Source: Halocynthiibacter sp049608145 (GTDB lineage Bacteria > Pseudomonadota > Alphaproteobacteria > Rhodobacterales > Rhodobacteraceae). From it: a stretch of DNA of 40,342 nt. Below are positions 32,435 to 40,342 of this stretch, one piece after another. The translations under genes were made by a program, and so were the position numbers. The notes beneath the pieces are model-generated. The model was not told the DNA's origin, did not search any database, and saw nothing but the letters and a program-made list of their open reading frames with translations. The DNA is taken from assembly GCF_049608145.1 (NCBI RefSeq), contig NZ_JBMYXF010000028.1:1-40342 (forward strand), read 5' to 3'. Numbering within the stretch: position 1 is the stretch's first letter; each line of letters opens with the position of its first letter.

Positions 32435-32986
32435 GTACCTGTATCCTTCTCTCATCCCCACTGTAACGGCCCATTGGATCAAACGCCAATCAACGTTTTG
32501 AGAGCAGCCCAGTCCCGGGTACATCCGTTGTATTTGGTTCTTCACATGTCCGAAATTTCACCGGATCGATTCATCGAAACCGATTTTACCGTTGATCAGA
32601 ATCTGGCGCGCCGGTCGTTTTTGCCTTCTTCGCGACGCATTCGCCACATTCCCCTATCAATTTGCAAAACTTCGTCACAGGCCCGCCTTAATGGCTTTGC
32701 AAAATGCAACGAACATTCAATTGTGTAAAATTTCTGTGATTTTTGCTGGATTCACATGTTTTCCTGGGCGAATATTAACCTGTGTAAGAACAGTAGTGTG
32801 TTTATGATTGATCTTAGTTTACCCAAAGGCTCCGCCCGTCGGACCTCTCTTCCACTCCCCCTGCTAGAAACAGGGTTGCTTTGCCTCTTGGCCGTCATGC
32901 CATTCATCCTCACCTGAAGGCTGATCTATGCTGCGCGTTTTGCGCTGCTTAGCAAGATGCAGAGACACAACACTTAGTGCAGTGGG
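32435..32986. other. Long intergenic region with a small possible reading frame
   Basis: This 552-base gap between the DUF1223 gene and ccmG is AT-rich from about 32690 to 32820 and then GC-richer. A plus-strand frame at 32804-32917 would encode 37 residues (MIDLSLPKGSARRTS, then a hydrophobic LETGLLCLLAVMPFILT). After its TGA the same frame stays open for another 19 codons to a TAG at 32975-32977. No ribosome site is convincing. No known RNA gene was recognised. A degraded or small membrane-protein gene is possible. Confidence 0.3.
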
Positions 32987-33517
32987 CTATTCCCGGCCCG
33001 CTGCACGCTCTAGCGCCGGTCGGATAATGGCCTGCAAAGTGCGTTCTGTGATCGGACCCGCAAAACGCTGTATGATCCGCCCTTCCGCATCAAGAATATA
33101 AGTTTCTGGAACCCCGGCGACGCCCCATTCTAGGGCTGTACGGGCTGTTGGATCCGCGCCAATTGCCGTATATGGATCGCCAAGTTCACGCAGAAACTCA
33201 ACCGCATTCACTGGGTCATCCTTATAGTTCACACCGTAAATCGGCACACCTTCGGATTTCAGAATTTCAAGGTTTGGATGCTCAGCACGACAAGGGGCGC
33301 ACCAGCTGGCCCAGAAATTCACCAATTTCACGCCCCCCGTGGTCAGATCTTCATGACGGATTTCGGCCATATCAGCGAGAGGTTCAACAAACAGATCCGG
33401 CGCAATGGCACCCTGTCGACCTTCAAAGCCCTTCTCGCCCCCAAGGCCCAAAAACGCAAAAATCAGAAACCCACCAAAAATAGCAGGTGGCAGGGCCAGG
33501 ATCGGATTGAATTTCAT
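32987..33517 (-). CDS. ccmG: Thiol:disulfide interchange protein CcmG (DsbE)
   Basis: A membrane-anchored periplasmic thioredoxin that keeps the CXXCH cysteines of apocytochrome c reduced for heme attachment. The 176-residue product has an N-terminal anchor (LPPAIFGGFLIFAFLGLGG), the active site WASWCAPC (Cys73, Cys76) and the cis-Pro region GVPETYILD. The start at 33517 overlaps the ccmD stop (ATGA), so it is coupled to ccmD. It is last in ccmA-B-C-D-G. The ccmE, ccmF and ccmH genes are not in this window. Confidence 0.95.
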   Translation of the reverse strand: MKFNPILALPPAIFGGFLIFAFLGLGGEKGFEGRQGAIAPDLFVEPLADMAEIRHEDLTTGGVKLVNFWASWCAPCRAEHPNLEILKSEGVPIYGVNYKDDPVNAVEFLRELGDPYTAIGADPTARTALEWGVAGVPETYILDAEGRIIQRFAGPITERTLQAIIRPALERAAGRE

Positions 33518-33666
33518 GATTGTTTCCGTCTTGCTTCGATTTCGCGCAGGGCTTTGGTCACCCGTCTTGCCCGGACAATGCTGGCGCCACACAGCGCAAG
33601 GATCAGGACCAGACTGATCCCATAGGCCAGTAAGACCTCAAATGCGTAATTCCCAAGTTCCGGCAT
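33514..33666 (-). CDS. ccmD: Heme exporter protein CcmD
   Basis: A 50-residue single-span membrane protein that helps release holo-CcmE from the CcmABC complex. It has the YAFEVLLAYGISLVLILAL segment and the basic cytoplasmic end (RARRVTKALREIEARRKQS) typical of CcmD. It begins one base after the ccmC stop with AAAGGATTGG upstream, and its stop overlaps the ccmG start. It is short but the position and topology make it secure. Confidence 0.93.
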   Translation of the reverse strand: MPELGNYAFEVLLAYGISLVLILALCGASIVRARRVTKALREIEARRKQS

Positions 33667-33667
33667 C

Positions 33668-34417
33668 TCAACCAATCCTTTCACGGGCCAGCAGGGCGGA
33701 ACTGCGACGCAGGCGAATTTCGGTTCGGGTGCGCAGTAAAACCAGCGCAATAAACAGCAGGAAGAACCCAAGGATGCTTAGCGATAATGGGTAAAAATAG
33801 ACATTGCTGACTTTCTCAGCCGTATCCGCGCCGGTGACGGCATCGACGCGACCCACGGATGCGCCCTGATGCAACCCCTGGTTCCAGAAGTTCACAGCAT
33901 AGCGCGACAGGATCGCAAAGACCGTCCCCACAAGGCACAGCACGGATGTCAGATCAGCGGCGGTATCAGCGTTTTCCACCGCTTCCCACAGGGCCATATA
34001 GCCCAGGTAAAACAGGGCAAGGATCAGGAAGGATGTCAGACGCGGATCCCAGGCCCACCAGGTGCCCCACATGGGCTGCCCCCAGACCGCGCCGGTGATC
34101 AGGGCGATCAGGGTCATGACAAACCCAACAGGTGCGGCGGCGCGCGCAGCAAGTGCTGAGACATGATGGCGGCGGATCACCCAGATTAAAGACGCAACAA
34201 GCATCATAAACCATGCATTGATCGCCAGCATCGCGGCAGGCACGTGAATAAAGATGATCTTAACAGTTGAACCCTGCTTGAAATCCTCAGGCGTCAGGAA
34301 AAAGCCCCAAATCAGACCGCTGACCACAGACAGGCCAGCAAGCACAGAAACCCACGGCAAAACCGCGCCGGAAAGGCGCATGAATTTTGTTGGATTTGCA
34401 TATTCCCAAAGTGACAT
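33668..34417 (-). CDS. ccmC: Heme exporter protein CcmC
   Basis: A 249-residue six-span membrane protein of the heme-handling family that loads heme onto CcmE. It carries the Trp-rich signature WGTWWAWDPRLTS, with flanking histidines (IFIHVPAA and others) that ligate heme. It lies 44 bases downstream of ccmB and one base upstream of ccmD. Confidence 0.97.
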   Translation of the reverse strand: MSLWEYANPTKFMRLSGAVLPWVSVLAGLSVVSGLIWGFFLTPEDFKQGSTVKIIFIHVPAAMLAINAWFMMLVASLIWVIRRHHVSALAARAAAPVGFVMTLIALITGAVWGQPMWGTWWAWDPRLTSFLILALFYLGYMALWEAVENADTAADLTSVLCLVGTVFAILSRYAVNFWNQGLHQGASVGRVDAVTGADTAEKVSNVYFYPLSLSILGFFLLFIALVLLRTRTEIRLRRSSALLARERIG

Positions 34418-34461
34418 GGCGCCTAGCTAGCTTTCTTTTCAACGGGCTTCAAGGGGACGCT

Positions 34462-35118
34462 TTATCGCAGGTTCGCGCGCAAAGCCATCGCCCCCGCCAT
34501 CGGCAGGAACGCCACAGACCCCAAGGTGATCACCAGCAGGAAGATAAAGGGTGCGACCGGATCTTTGAGGTTCATTAAGGCGCTGGCGCATTCCGCGCCA
34601 AACACAAGTGTCGGCACATACAAAGGCAATACAAGCAACGACAACAACAGCCCGCCCCGGCGCACCCCCACGGTCAACGCCGCGCCAAATGCACCAATGA
34701 CAGACAGGGACAACGTGCCCGGCAACAGCGAGGCCATCAGCCAGAAATACCCTTCTGCCGGTAAATTCAACAAAACGCCCAGCAATGGTGAAATCAACGT
34801 CAAGGGAAGGCCGGTGACCAGCCAATGCGCGATGGATTTCACCAGAACCACACCGGACAAGGGCAAAGGTGCACATAACAATGCGTCCAGCGTGCCATCT
34901 TCAAAATCCAGCGCAAAGATACGGTCCAACGTCAAAAGGCAGGCCAACAGCGCCCCAACCCACAGAATGCCAGGCGCAATGCGTGACAACAATTGCGTTT
35001 CAGGGCCCACGCCCAATGGAACAAAGATCACCACCATCAGGAAGAATGCAAGGCCAAGCCCCGCCCCGCCCCCTGCGCGCATCGCAATACGAAGATCCCG
35101 GATCAAAAGCGCGATCAT
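34462..35118 (-). CDS. ccmB: Heme exporter protein CcmB
   Basis: The 218-residue membrane subunit of the CcmAB ABC exporter, which powers release of heme-bound CcmE. Six hydrophobic segments are visible, with the family stretch DFEDGTLDALLCAPLPLSG between them. The ATG at 35118 overlaps the ccmA stop as ATGA. Confidence 0.96.
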   Translation of the reverse strand: MIALLIRDLRIAMRAGGGAGLGLAFFLMVVIFVPLGVGPETQLLSRIAPGILWVGALLACLLTLDRIFALDFEDGTLDALLCAPLPLSGVVLVKSIAHWLVTGLPLTLISPLLGVLLNLPAEGYFWLMASLLPGTLSLSVIGAFGAALTVGVRRGGLLLSLLVLPLYVPTLVFGAECASALMNLKDPVAPFIFLLVITLGSVAFLPMAGAMALRANLR

Positions 35119-35828
35119 AGGTTGCCGTCCTCCAGAAACCCTTCGTCCCCGACAGGTGTGTCTTCCGTTTCCGGTGGCACATCATTCAGGTCGCGGCGTG
35201 TGGAATAAGGCTGCAGATCCAGTGTTGCGGCCTCAACACCCGGGTCAATATGCGTGGCGATCAGGGCCGATCCGCCTGCCGCGCAATGCGCCCGTACAGC
35301 GTCGGCAAACAGGATGACACTGTCCGCGTCAAGCGACACCGTGGGTTCATCAAGCGCCCAGATTTCGGCGCCGGTCACACAGAGACGTGCCAGACCGAGA
35401 CGACGTTTCTGACCGGCTGACAGGCTTTGTGCCGGGCGCAGCAGCAGATCACGCAGATAAAAGCTCTCAACCGCCTGATCCACTTTTTCTTGGCGCGCAG
35501 CCATCGTGCCTGCGCCATGAACTGCGGCCCAGAATTTCAGGTTTTCCTGCACATTTAACGTCGCCTTGATCGCATCTGCATGACCTGCCCAGGCAATCGT
35601 GCCATTGGCCTTACATCGCCCCCGCAAAGACGGCTGCAGCCCGGCGATGGTACGCAAAAGCGTTGTCTTGCCAACGCCATTGGGCCCACGCAGCAGAACC
35701 GCAACCCCGGGCGACAGTTTAAAACTGACCCCGCGCAAAACAGGCACGCCCCCACGCGCACATGTCAGGTTTTCAACCAGCAATGCGCCGCGCGGCAGGT
35801 CTTCAGATGTATCGCCTGTATCGTTCAT
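35115..35828 (-). CDS. ccmA: Heme exporter ATPase CcmA
   Basis: The 237-residue ABC ATPase of the CcmAB complex. Walker A is GPNGVGKTT (residues 48-56), the signature is LSAGQKRRLGLARL, Walker B is IWALDEPT, and the H-loop is ATHID. After the ATPase core there is an acidic tail (NDVPPETEDTPVGDEG) longer than the family norm. The start has GGAACCCTG upstream. It is first in the ccm run and 48 bases downstream of the Mth938-like gene. Confidence 0.95.
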   Translation of the reverse strand: MNDTGDTSEDLPRGALLVENLTCARGGVPVLRGVSFKLSPGVAVLLRGPNGVGKTTLLRTIAGLQPSLRGRCKANGTIAWAGHADAIKATLNVQENLKFWAAVHGAGTMAARQEKVDQAVESFYLRDLLLRPAQSLSAGQKRRLGLARLCVTGAEIWALDEPTVSLDADSVILFADAVRAHCAAGGSALIATHIDPGVEAATLDLQPYSTRRDLNDVPPETEDTPVGDEGFLEDGNL

Positions 35829-35876
35829 CAGGGTTCCGGTTGGTTTCAGACAGCATGTATCACATGAAACAGGTTA

Positions 35877-36233
35877 TCAAATTGTCAGCATTGCCGCAGC
35901 CACACGGCGGCCTTCGGACAGTAGGATATTATAGGTGCGCGCCGCCGATGGCGATGACATGGGTTCAACCCCGATGCCCACTGCTTCTAAGGCCTCACGA
36001 AAGGCACGCGGTGGATGGGCGACATCTTCGCCCGTGCCACAAAACACCACATCCACCTGATCTTTCAACATCTCAATCAACGTGTCCGTGTCGTCATAGC
36101 CCCCCCAGGCGATCACCCCCATAGGCGAGATCATCACATGCCCCTCAAACACTTTGCCGCCAATACGGAAAAAACCCGGGCCATAGCCATCTACAGGTTT
36201 CGCGTCGGTATAGCTGATTTCATTCAGGCGCAT
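35877..36233 (-). CDS. Mth938-like domain protein (DUF498)
   Basis: A 118-residue single-domain protein with GYGPGFFRIGGKVFEGHVMISP, WGG, VVFCGTGEDVAHPP and a C-terminal region (MSSPSAARTYNILLSEGRRVAAAML), matching the DUF498/NDUFAF3-like family. Eukaryotic relatives assist respiratory complex I assembly; the bacterial role is not established. In many alphaproteobacteria it follows secF; here the TauE/SafE gene lies between, with only three bases separating the two. Confidence 0.93.
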   Translation of the reverse strand: MRLNEISYTDAKPVDGYGPGFFRIGGKVFEGHVMISPMGVIAWGGYDDTDTLIEMLKDQVDVVFCGTGEDVAHPPRAFREALEAVGIGVEPMSSPSAARTYNILLSEGRRVAAAMLTI

Positions 36234-36236
36234 GGC

Positions 36237-36998
36237 TTAATCCCACAGTGGCAGGCCGGAAATGGCGGCCCCGCCAATCACGATATAGGCAAGGATTCTA
36301 TATCCCCGCTCAAACTCTGGTTTGAAAATAGCAGCGCCCACAACATTTGCCAGCAGATAAACCGGCGCAATCACAAGGCCCAGCCAAATCGCTGATGGGA
36401 TCAACTCGCCATACAGCCAAAGAACCCCCAGCATCAGAATATCTGTCAGAAGAAGATACAGGAAAATATTGGCGCGCACGACGGATACCGTGTGCTGGCT
36501 TGCCATATACAGCAGGATCACTGGCGGGCCGGGAATGCCAGCGACACCCGCAAGGAAACCACCCAAACCACCCGCCATCCAGATCATGTATTTCTTCAGC
36601 TCGCCGGGATAGCGCACCTCAGAGATCAGCAGGAACAAAAGAACCAGCGTGACGCCGGAAATCAGATAGCGGAAAATCTCGGGGGCAATCAGTGACAGGA
36701 TATACAGCCCCAGTGGCAACATCAGCGCCATGCCCCCAGCAAGGCGAAGCACATCCCGGCGGTGGCTGTCACGCCACATCTGGGGCACCAGTGGCAACGG
36801 GCCGATCAGGTCCATGATGATAAGGGTGGTTAGGGCTTCAAATGGGGTCAGGATCTGTGCCGCGAAGGGCAGATAGATCAGCGCGGTTCCAAAGCCAGAA
36901 AAACCGCGGATGAAGCCAGCAAGCGCCACACCAAAGCATAGAAAGACTGTCCCCTCTGCCATGGCCGCAGCCAGCAAAGGGGACAGGAAATCAGGCAT
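36237..36998 (-). CDS. TauE/SafE-family membrane permease
   Basis: A 253-residue protein with about eight hydrophobic segments, an internal duplication, and GFIRGFSGFGTALIYLP and GGLGGFLAGVAGIPGPPVIL, the two family motifs. Members export sulfite, sulfoacetate or other sulfur compounds or organic anions; the substrate here is unknown. The start at 36998 overlaps the secF stop by 8 bases, indicating translational coupling. A weak ribosome site is a caveat; a GTG at 37052 would add 18 residues. A sulfur anion role would fit a DMSP-degrading marine bacterium, but this is speculative. Confidence 0.92.
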   Translation of the reverse strand: MPDFLSPLLAAAMAEGTVFLCFGVALAGFIRGFSGFGTALIYLPFAAQILTPFEALTTLIIMDLIGPLPLVPQMWRDSHRRDVLRLAGGMALMLPLGLYILSLIAPEIFRYLISGVTLVLLFLLISEVRYPGELKKYMIWMAGGLGGFLAGVAGIPGPPVILLYMASQHTVSVVRANIFLYLLLTDILMLGVLWLYGELIPSAIWLGLVIAPVYLLANVVGAAIFKPEFERGYRILAYIVIGGAAISGLPLWD

Positions 36999-37953
36999 CG
37001 ATATCAGCGAATTGACCGCTGACTTTGCGCGCGGCTTCCTTGGACCAGTCACGTTTCACACCCAGACGGTTCAGAATGGCCGAGGCCACGAAAACCGAAC
37101 TATATGTCCCGATGACCACACCCAGGATCATTGCAAACACAAAGCCCCGGATCACATCACCACCCAAAACAAACAGCGAAATCAGCGCGATCAATGTGGT
37201 GACAGATGTCATCACGGTACGCGACAGGGTTTCGTTGATCGACAGGTTCAGAACCTCGTGCAGTGCGCGCGTCTTATATTTGCGCAGGTTTTCCCGCACC
37301 CGGTCAAACACCACCACCGTATCGTTCAACGAGTAGCCGACAATCGTCAGAAGGGCCGCGATGATCGCAAGGTCAAACTTGATTTGCAGCAGCGCAAACG
37401 CCCCGATTGTGATGATCACGTCATGGACAAGCGCCGCGACAGCGCCCAGGGCGAACTGCCATTCGAACCGCAGCCAGATGTAGAACAACACAGCCGCAAT
37501 CGCCGCAACAACAGCCAAAACAGCGGTCTGCACAAGTTCACCCGATACTTTTGGACCAACGCTTTCAACCGCTTCAAAACGCAGAGTTTCATCAACCGCC
37601 TGAAGTGCGGCCAGTACAGCGGCTGTCGTGTCCGATGCCACAGCAGCATCTTGCGCTTCGATCCGGATTTGGGTGACATTATTGTCTGGGTTCAGAGGAT
37701 CCTGCACCACAACAATAGATGTATCACCAAGCCCCAGAGGCGCCAGCGCATCACGGTAATCCCCGACAACAACTGTATTGTCCGCATTGGTCCGGAAGGT
37801 GGTCCCCCCCCGGAAATCAATCCCGAAATTCAGGCCCATCATGAAGAACAGCACGACAGAAGCCACCATCATCAGAACCGAAAAGCCACCTGTCAGTGCG
37901 CCGCGTGAAAAGAAATCAAAGTTGGTTTCAGATGGAACAAGTTTCAAACGCAT
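36991..37953 (-). CDS. secF: Protein translocase subunit SecF
   Basis: A 320-residue, six-span RND-type membrane protein that, with SecD, uses the proton motive force to pull secreted proteins through SecYEG on the periplasmic side. GIDFRGGTTF (the first periplasmic motif), GYSLNDTVVVFDRVREN and the end of TM region TVMTSVTTL are diagnostic. It starts three bases after the secD stop, and its own stop overlaps the TauE/SafE start. Confidence 0.98.
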   Translation of the reverse strand: MRLKLVPSETNFDFFSRGALTGGFSVLMMVASVVLFFMMGLNFGIDFRGGTTFRTNADNTVVVGDYRDALAPLGLGDTSIVVVQDPLNPDNNVTQIRIEAQDAAVASDTTAAVLAALQAVDETLRFEAVESVGPKVSGELVQTAVLAVVAAIAAVLFYIWLRFEWQFALGAVAALVHDVIITIGAFALLQIKFDLAIIAALLTIVGYSLNDTVVVFDRVRENLRKYKTRALHEVLNLSINETLSRTVMTSVTTLIALISLFVLGGDVIRGFVFAMILGVVIGTYSSVFVASAILNRLGVKRDWSKEAARKVSGQFADIDA

Positions 37954-37956
37954 CTC

Positions 37957-39618
37957 TTATACCTCGATCTCTTTGGGACGTTTACGTTCGAACCAGATCA
38001 CCACCACAAGGCGGGTCACGAAGATCGCGGTAAACACGGATGTGATAATGCCAAGGCCCAGCGTAATCGCAAAGCCTTTCACCGGACCAGAGCCCATCAA
38101 GAACAGGATCACAGCGGTGATGAATGTGGTGATGTTGGCGTCGATAATCGCGGATAGGGCTTTTTCATAGCCCAGTTCAATCGCACGCGCGGGGCCACGT
38201 TTTGCCTTCAACTCCTCACGGATACGTTCAAAGATCAACACGTTGGCATCCACCGCCATACCAATCGTCAGAACGATCCCAGCAATGCCCGGCAAGGTCA
38301 GGGTTGCACCGATCAGGGACAGCAGGCCAAAGATCAGCCCGACGTTGATGATCAGGGCGATATTGGCGAACATGCCAAAGGTGCCATAGGACAGAACCAT
38401 AAAGACAAGAACCGCGATAAAGGCGACGATACAGGCGATGCGCCCGGCCTCAATGCTGTCCTGCCCCAGTTCGGGGCCGATGGTGCGTTCTTCTTCAAAG
38501 CTGAGCTTGGCAGGCAATGCACCGGCACGCAAAAGTGCTGACAGTTTGATGGTTTCTTCAATTGTGAAACGCCCGGTGATAATGCCGGACCCGCCCGCGA
38601 TGTGACTTTGGATGGTCGGGGCAGAGATGACTTCGCCGTCCAGAACGATCGCAAAGGGGGATCCTATATTTTCGGCGGTGTAATCGCCAAATTTCTTAGC
38701 ACCCGAGATGTTGAAACTGAAACTAACCGCCTGGCCGCCGTTCTGGTCAACAGTCGGTTGCGCATTGGTCAGATCTTCACCACCGACAACCGCGCCTTTT
38801 TCAACGATGTAATATTGGCCCGGTTCATCAACAGATGGCATGATTTCATTGCCCGCGCCCGGGGATACGTCCGGATCGGTTGTCCGACGTACAACGGGGC
38901 GGAATTCCAGCTTTGCCGTGGTGCCCAGAAGTTCTTTCAGCTCTTCCGCGCTGCCCAGACCTGGCACCTGGATCAGCACACGATTGGTGCCCTGGCGCTG
39001 AATGGTGGGTTCACGGGTGCCGACTTCGTCCACACGGCGGCGCACGATTTCAAGGGTCTGCACCAGGGTGCGTTCATCCATCGCTGCTTTTTCTGCATCT
39101 GACAGGGTGATCGTGATCACATCGCCCTGGGACGAAAACACAAGATCCATCTCGCCCACACCGGCCAGTGTGGTTACGGGTTGTGCCAGGCTGCGCAAAA
39201 GTTCCAGTGCACGTGGCATGGCATCTTCATTGCCAATACGCACCCGAAGGAACCCCGGTTCAGCATCTTGCTGGCGCACACCACCAATGGTGGCGCGTTC
39301 CGCACGCAATGTGTCACGCACCGTCGTCCACATGCCGTTCATACGGGTGGCATATGTATCTTCGACCTGAACTTCGGCAAGCAAATGCACACCGCCGCGC
39401 AGATCAAGGCCAAGGTTCACCAGTGATGCCGGCATATAAGAAGGCCAGGCATCCACATCCGCCTGAAGATCAGGTGTCGCGCCATTTTCTTCAATGGCGA
39501 CCAGCGCATCATTGTGACGTTCAACCGTTGTATAAAATGCATTTGGAAGCGCCAGCCACAATCCCAGCGCACAAAGTGCTGCGATCATGATCCGCTTCCA
39601 GAGGGGGATATCAAGCAT
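37957..39618 (-). CDS. secD: Protein translocase subunit SecD
   Basis: A 553-residue partner of SecF in protein export. It has the first-span N-terminus, LGLDLRGGVHLLAEV (P1 head), the large periplasmic domain with the EEVGTREPTIQRQG-like stretch and GITGRFTIEE, and the TM block GMAVDANVLIFERIREE. It is between yajC and secF. A hairpin lies between yajC and secD. Confidence 0.98.
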   Translation of the reverse strand: MLDIPLWKRIMIAALCALGLWLALPNAFYTTVERHNDALVAIEENGATPDLQADVDAWPSYMPASLVNLGLDLRGGVHLLAEVQVEDTYATRMNGMWTTVRDTLRAERATIGGVRQQDAEPGFLRVRIGNEDAMPRALELLRSLAQPVTTLAGVGEMDLVFSSQGDVITITLSDAEKAAMDERTLVQTLEIVRRRVDEVGTREPTIQRQGTNRVLIQVPGLGSAEELKELLGTTAKLEFRPVVRRTTDPDVSPGAGNEIMPSVDEPGQYYIVEKGAVVGGEDLTNAQPTVDQNGGQAVSFSFNISGAKKFGDYTAENIGSPFAIVLDGEVISAPTIQSHIAGGSGIITGRFTIEETIKLSALLRAGALPAKLSFEEERTIGPELGQDSIEAGRIACIVAFIAVLVFMVLSYGTFGMFANIALIINVGLIFGLLSLIGATLTLPGIAGIVLTIGMAVDANVLIFERIREELKAKRGPARAIELGYEKALSAIIDANITTFITAVILFLMGSGPVKGFAITLGLGIITSVFTAIFVTRLVVVIWFERKRPKEIEV

Positions 39619-39645
39619 TCGCCAAATCCGTCTGTCAGAAGTAAA

Positions 39646-39671
39646 ACAGGGAAACCTGAAGGCTTCCCTGT
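39646..39671 (-). terminator. Attenuator-like hairpin between yajC and secD
   Basis: ACAGGGAA (39646-39653) and TTCCCTGT (39664-39671) form an 8-base stem. On the minus strand it is followed by TTTTAC, so part of the yajC transcripts may stop here, giving unequal yajC and secDF levels. Confidence 0.5.
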
Positions 39672-39689
39672 AATCTGTTGAAAATTAAA

Positions 39690-39971
39690 TTATTTCGCGG
39701 GCTCTGTCTTGGACAAAACCGTGGCAATTGTGGATTGCACGACACGTACTTTCACCCCTTCGCCCAGTTCAACTTCCACTTCGTTGTCGCCCTCTTTGAC
39801 CTTTACGACCTTGCCGATCAAACCACCCTGGGTGATCACTTGGTCACCGCGACGCAACGCAGACACCATTTCCTGATGTTCTTTCATCTTCTTTTGCTGT
39901 GGACGGATCAGCAGGAAATACATGATCCCGAAGATCGCAATAAGGGGGATAAACTGAGCAATGGTTTCCAT
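39690..39971 (-). CDS. yajC: Sec translocase accessory protein YajC
   Basis: A 93-residue single-span protein associated with SecDF. It has an N-terminal membrane helix (FIPLIAIFGIMYFLLIRPQQKK) and a small hydrophilic domain with GDQVITQGGLIGKV and VKVRVVQSTIATVL, the standard YajC pattern. It leads the yajC-secD-secF series. Confidence 0.97.
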   Translation of the reverse strand: METIAQFIPLIAIFGIMYFLLIRPQQKKMKEHQEMVSALRRGDQVITQGGLIGKVVKVKEGDNEVEVELGEGVKVRVVQSTIATVLSKTEPAK

Positions 39972-40151
39972 GAAGGGTCTCTCTGTCTGAGCCGGAATGC
40001 CCGGCGAAGTTTTATGTTGCCGCGCACCCTATATGTGATCCCACGCCCTGGCAAGCAAGGGGTGTGTGTTCAAAAGCGCTTTCCGATCATTGCACAAAAC
40101 AGCTGTTGAAACATCGATTTGTGCAAGCTGTATCAACAAGGGCGGTGGTTT

Positions 40152-40342
40152 CTAAAGCTTTACATTGCATTCTTCAAAGAAGGACAGGATTTCATCGGTG
40201 AAAAACCCTTGTCCGGTCGCCATTTGCACCAGCTCAAAAGCACATCCATTGTTCACTTCAACCACCACGGGGCCATCTGGCGTCAAGGCGATATCTGTCG
40301 ACCCAAACCGGTTTTCACTGTGCAGAAGCGCAACTTGTTGAT
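40152..40342 (-). CDS. ATP-grasp-type protein, C-terminal end only
   Basis: The minus strand from the window edge to a TAG at 40152-40154 reads 62 residues. The text RFGSTDIALTPDGPVVVEVN carries the C-terminal ATP-grasp pattern DIALT-DGP-VVEVN, with the Glu and Asn that bind magnesium and ATP. It resembles the sugar-transfer-associated ATP-grasp group, but the N-terminal part lies outside the window and the substrate is unknown. It is the first gene upstream of yajC on the same strand, about 180 bases away. Confidence 0.7.
   Translation of the reverse strand, partial: QQVALLHSENRFGSTDIALTPDGPVVVEVNNGCAFELVQMATGQGFFTDEILSFFEECNVKL

Noticed and set aside
32820..32990. Possible structured RNA (6S or RNase P-like) before ccmG
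   Set aside because: A few short hairpins and a GGTCCGACGGGC-like stretch on the minus strand do not fit any RNA family I could name.
36910..37908. 332-residue plus-strand frame opposite secF
   Set aside because: Antisense to secF, rich in His, Gln and Arg, with no domain.

Overview
The window looks like a chromosomal segment of a marine alphaproteobacterium of the Roseobacter group (Rhodobacterales). The reasons are gene content (DddP-type DMSP lyase, glnB-glnA pair, yajC-secD-secF followed by ccmA-B-C-D-G, yfgM-like/bamB/der run), moderate GC with AT-richer islands, and a short palindromic repeat family carrying a CCGGAGTATTT core that I associate with this group. No rRNA, tRNA, insertion sequence, prophage or CRISPR array was recognised. 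Most of the window is ordinary housekeeping sequence with a few accessory patches.

Left part (1-8.7 kb): an AT-rich pentapeptide-repeat gene whose 5' end looks broken, serS, a small lipoprotein gene, then a minus-strand pair (a cupin of the DMSP-lyase type and an NTF2-like protein) divergent from a LysR regulator with a palindromic operator over its start codon. The minus-strand envelope block yfgM-like, bamB, der follows.

Middle (9-23 kb): a two-gene RND efflux system whose permease carries a large AT-rich membrane insertion; an SDR oxidoreductase and a TetR regulator sharing a promoter region with two near-identical operators; nadD; dacB; the fused NAD(P)HX repair gene nnr, with a palindromic repeat embedded in its reading frame; the nitrogen pair glnB-glnA; and two genes of unknown function.

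Methylated-osmolyte region (23.3-27.1 kb): dddP (DMSP lyase, all six expected metal-site residues present) is divergent from a DUF3445 gene (heme-dependent oxidative N-demethylase family). An alpha/beta hydrolase-OsmC fusion follows dddP. Together with the cupin at 2.9 kb this gives two candidate DMSP lyases of unrelated folds within about 22 kb.

Right part (27.1-40.3 kb): a membrane-anchored EEP-family phosphatase/nuclease, purB, a solitary FliG-like gene, an LpxL-type acyltransferase, a DUF1223 protein, then a long minus-strand series. That series starts with an ATP-grasp gene cut by the window edge and continues with yajC-secD-secF (Sec export motor), a TauE/SafE permease, an Mth938-like protein, and ccmA-ccmB-ccmC-ccmD-ccmG (heme export and apocytochrome thiol reduction for cytochrome c maturation).

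No clearly new multi-gene system was found. The best leads are the two DMSP-lyase loci, the membrane insertion in the RND pump, the repeat inside nnr, the competing hairpins after serS, the paired TetR operators and the solitary FliG homologue.
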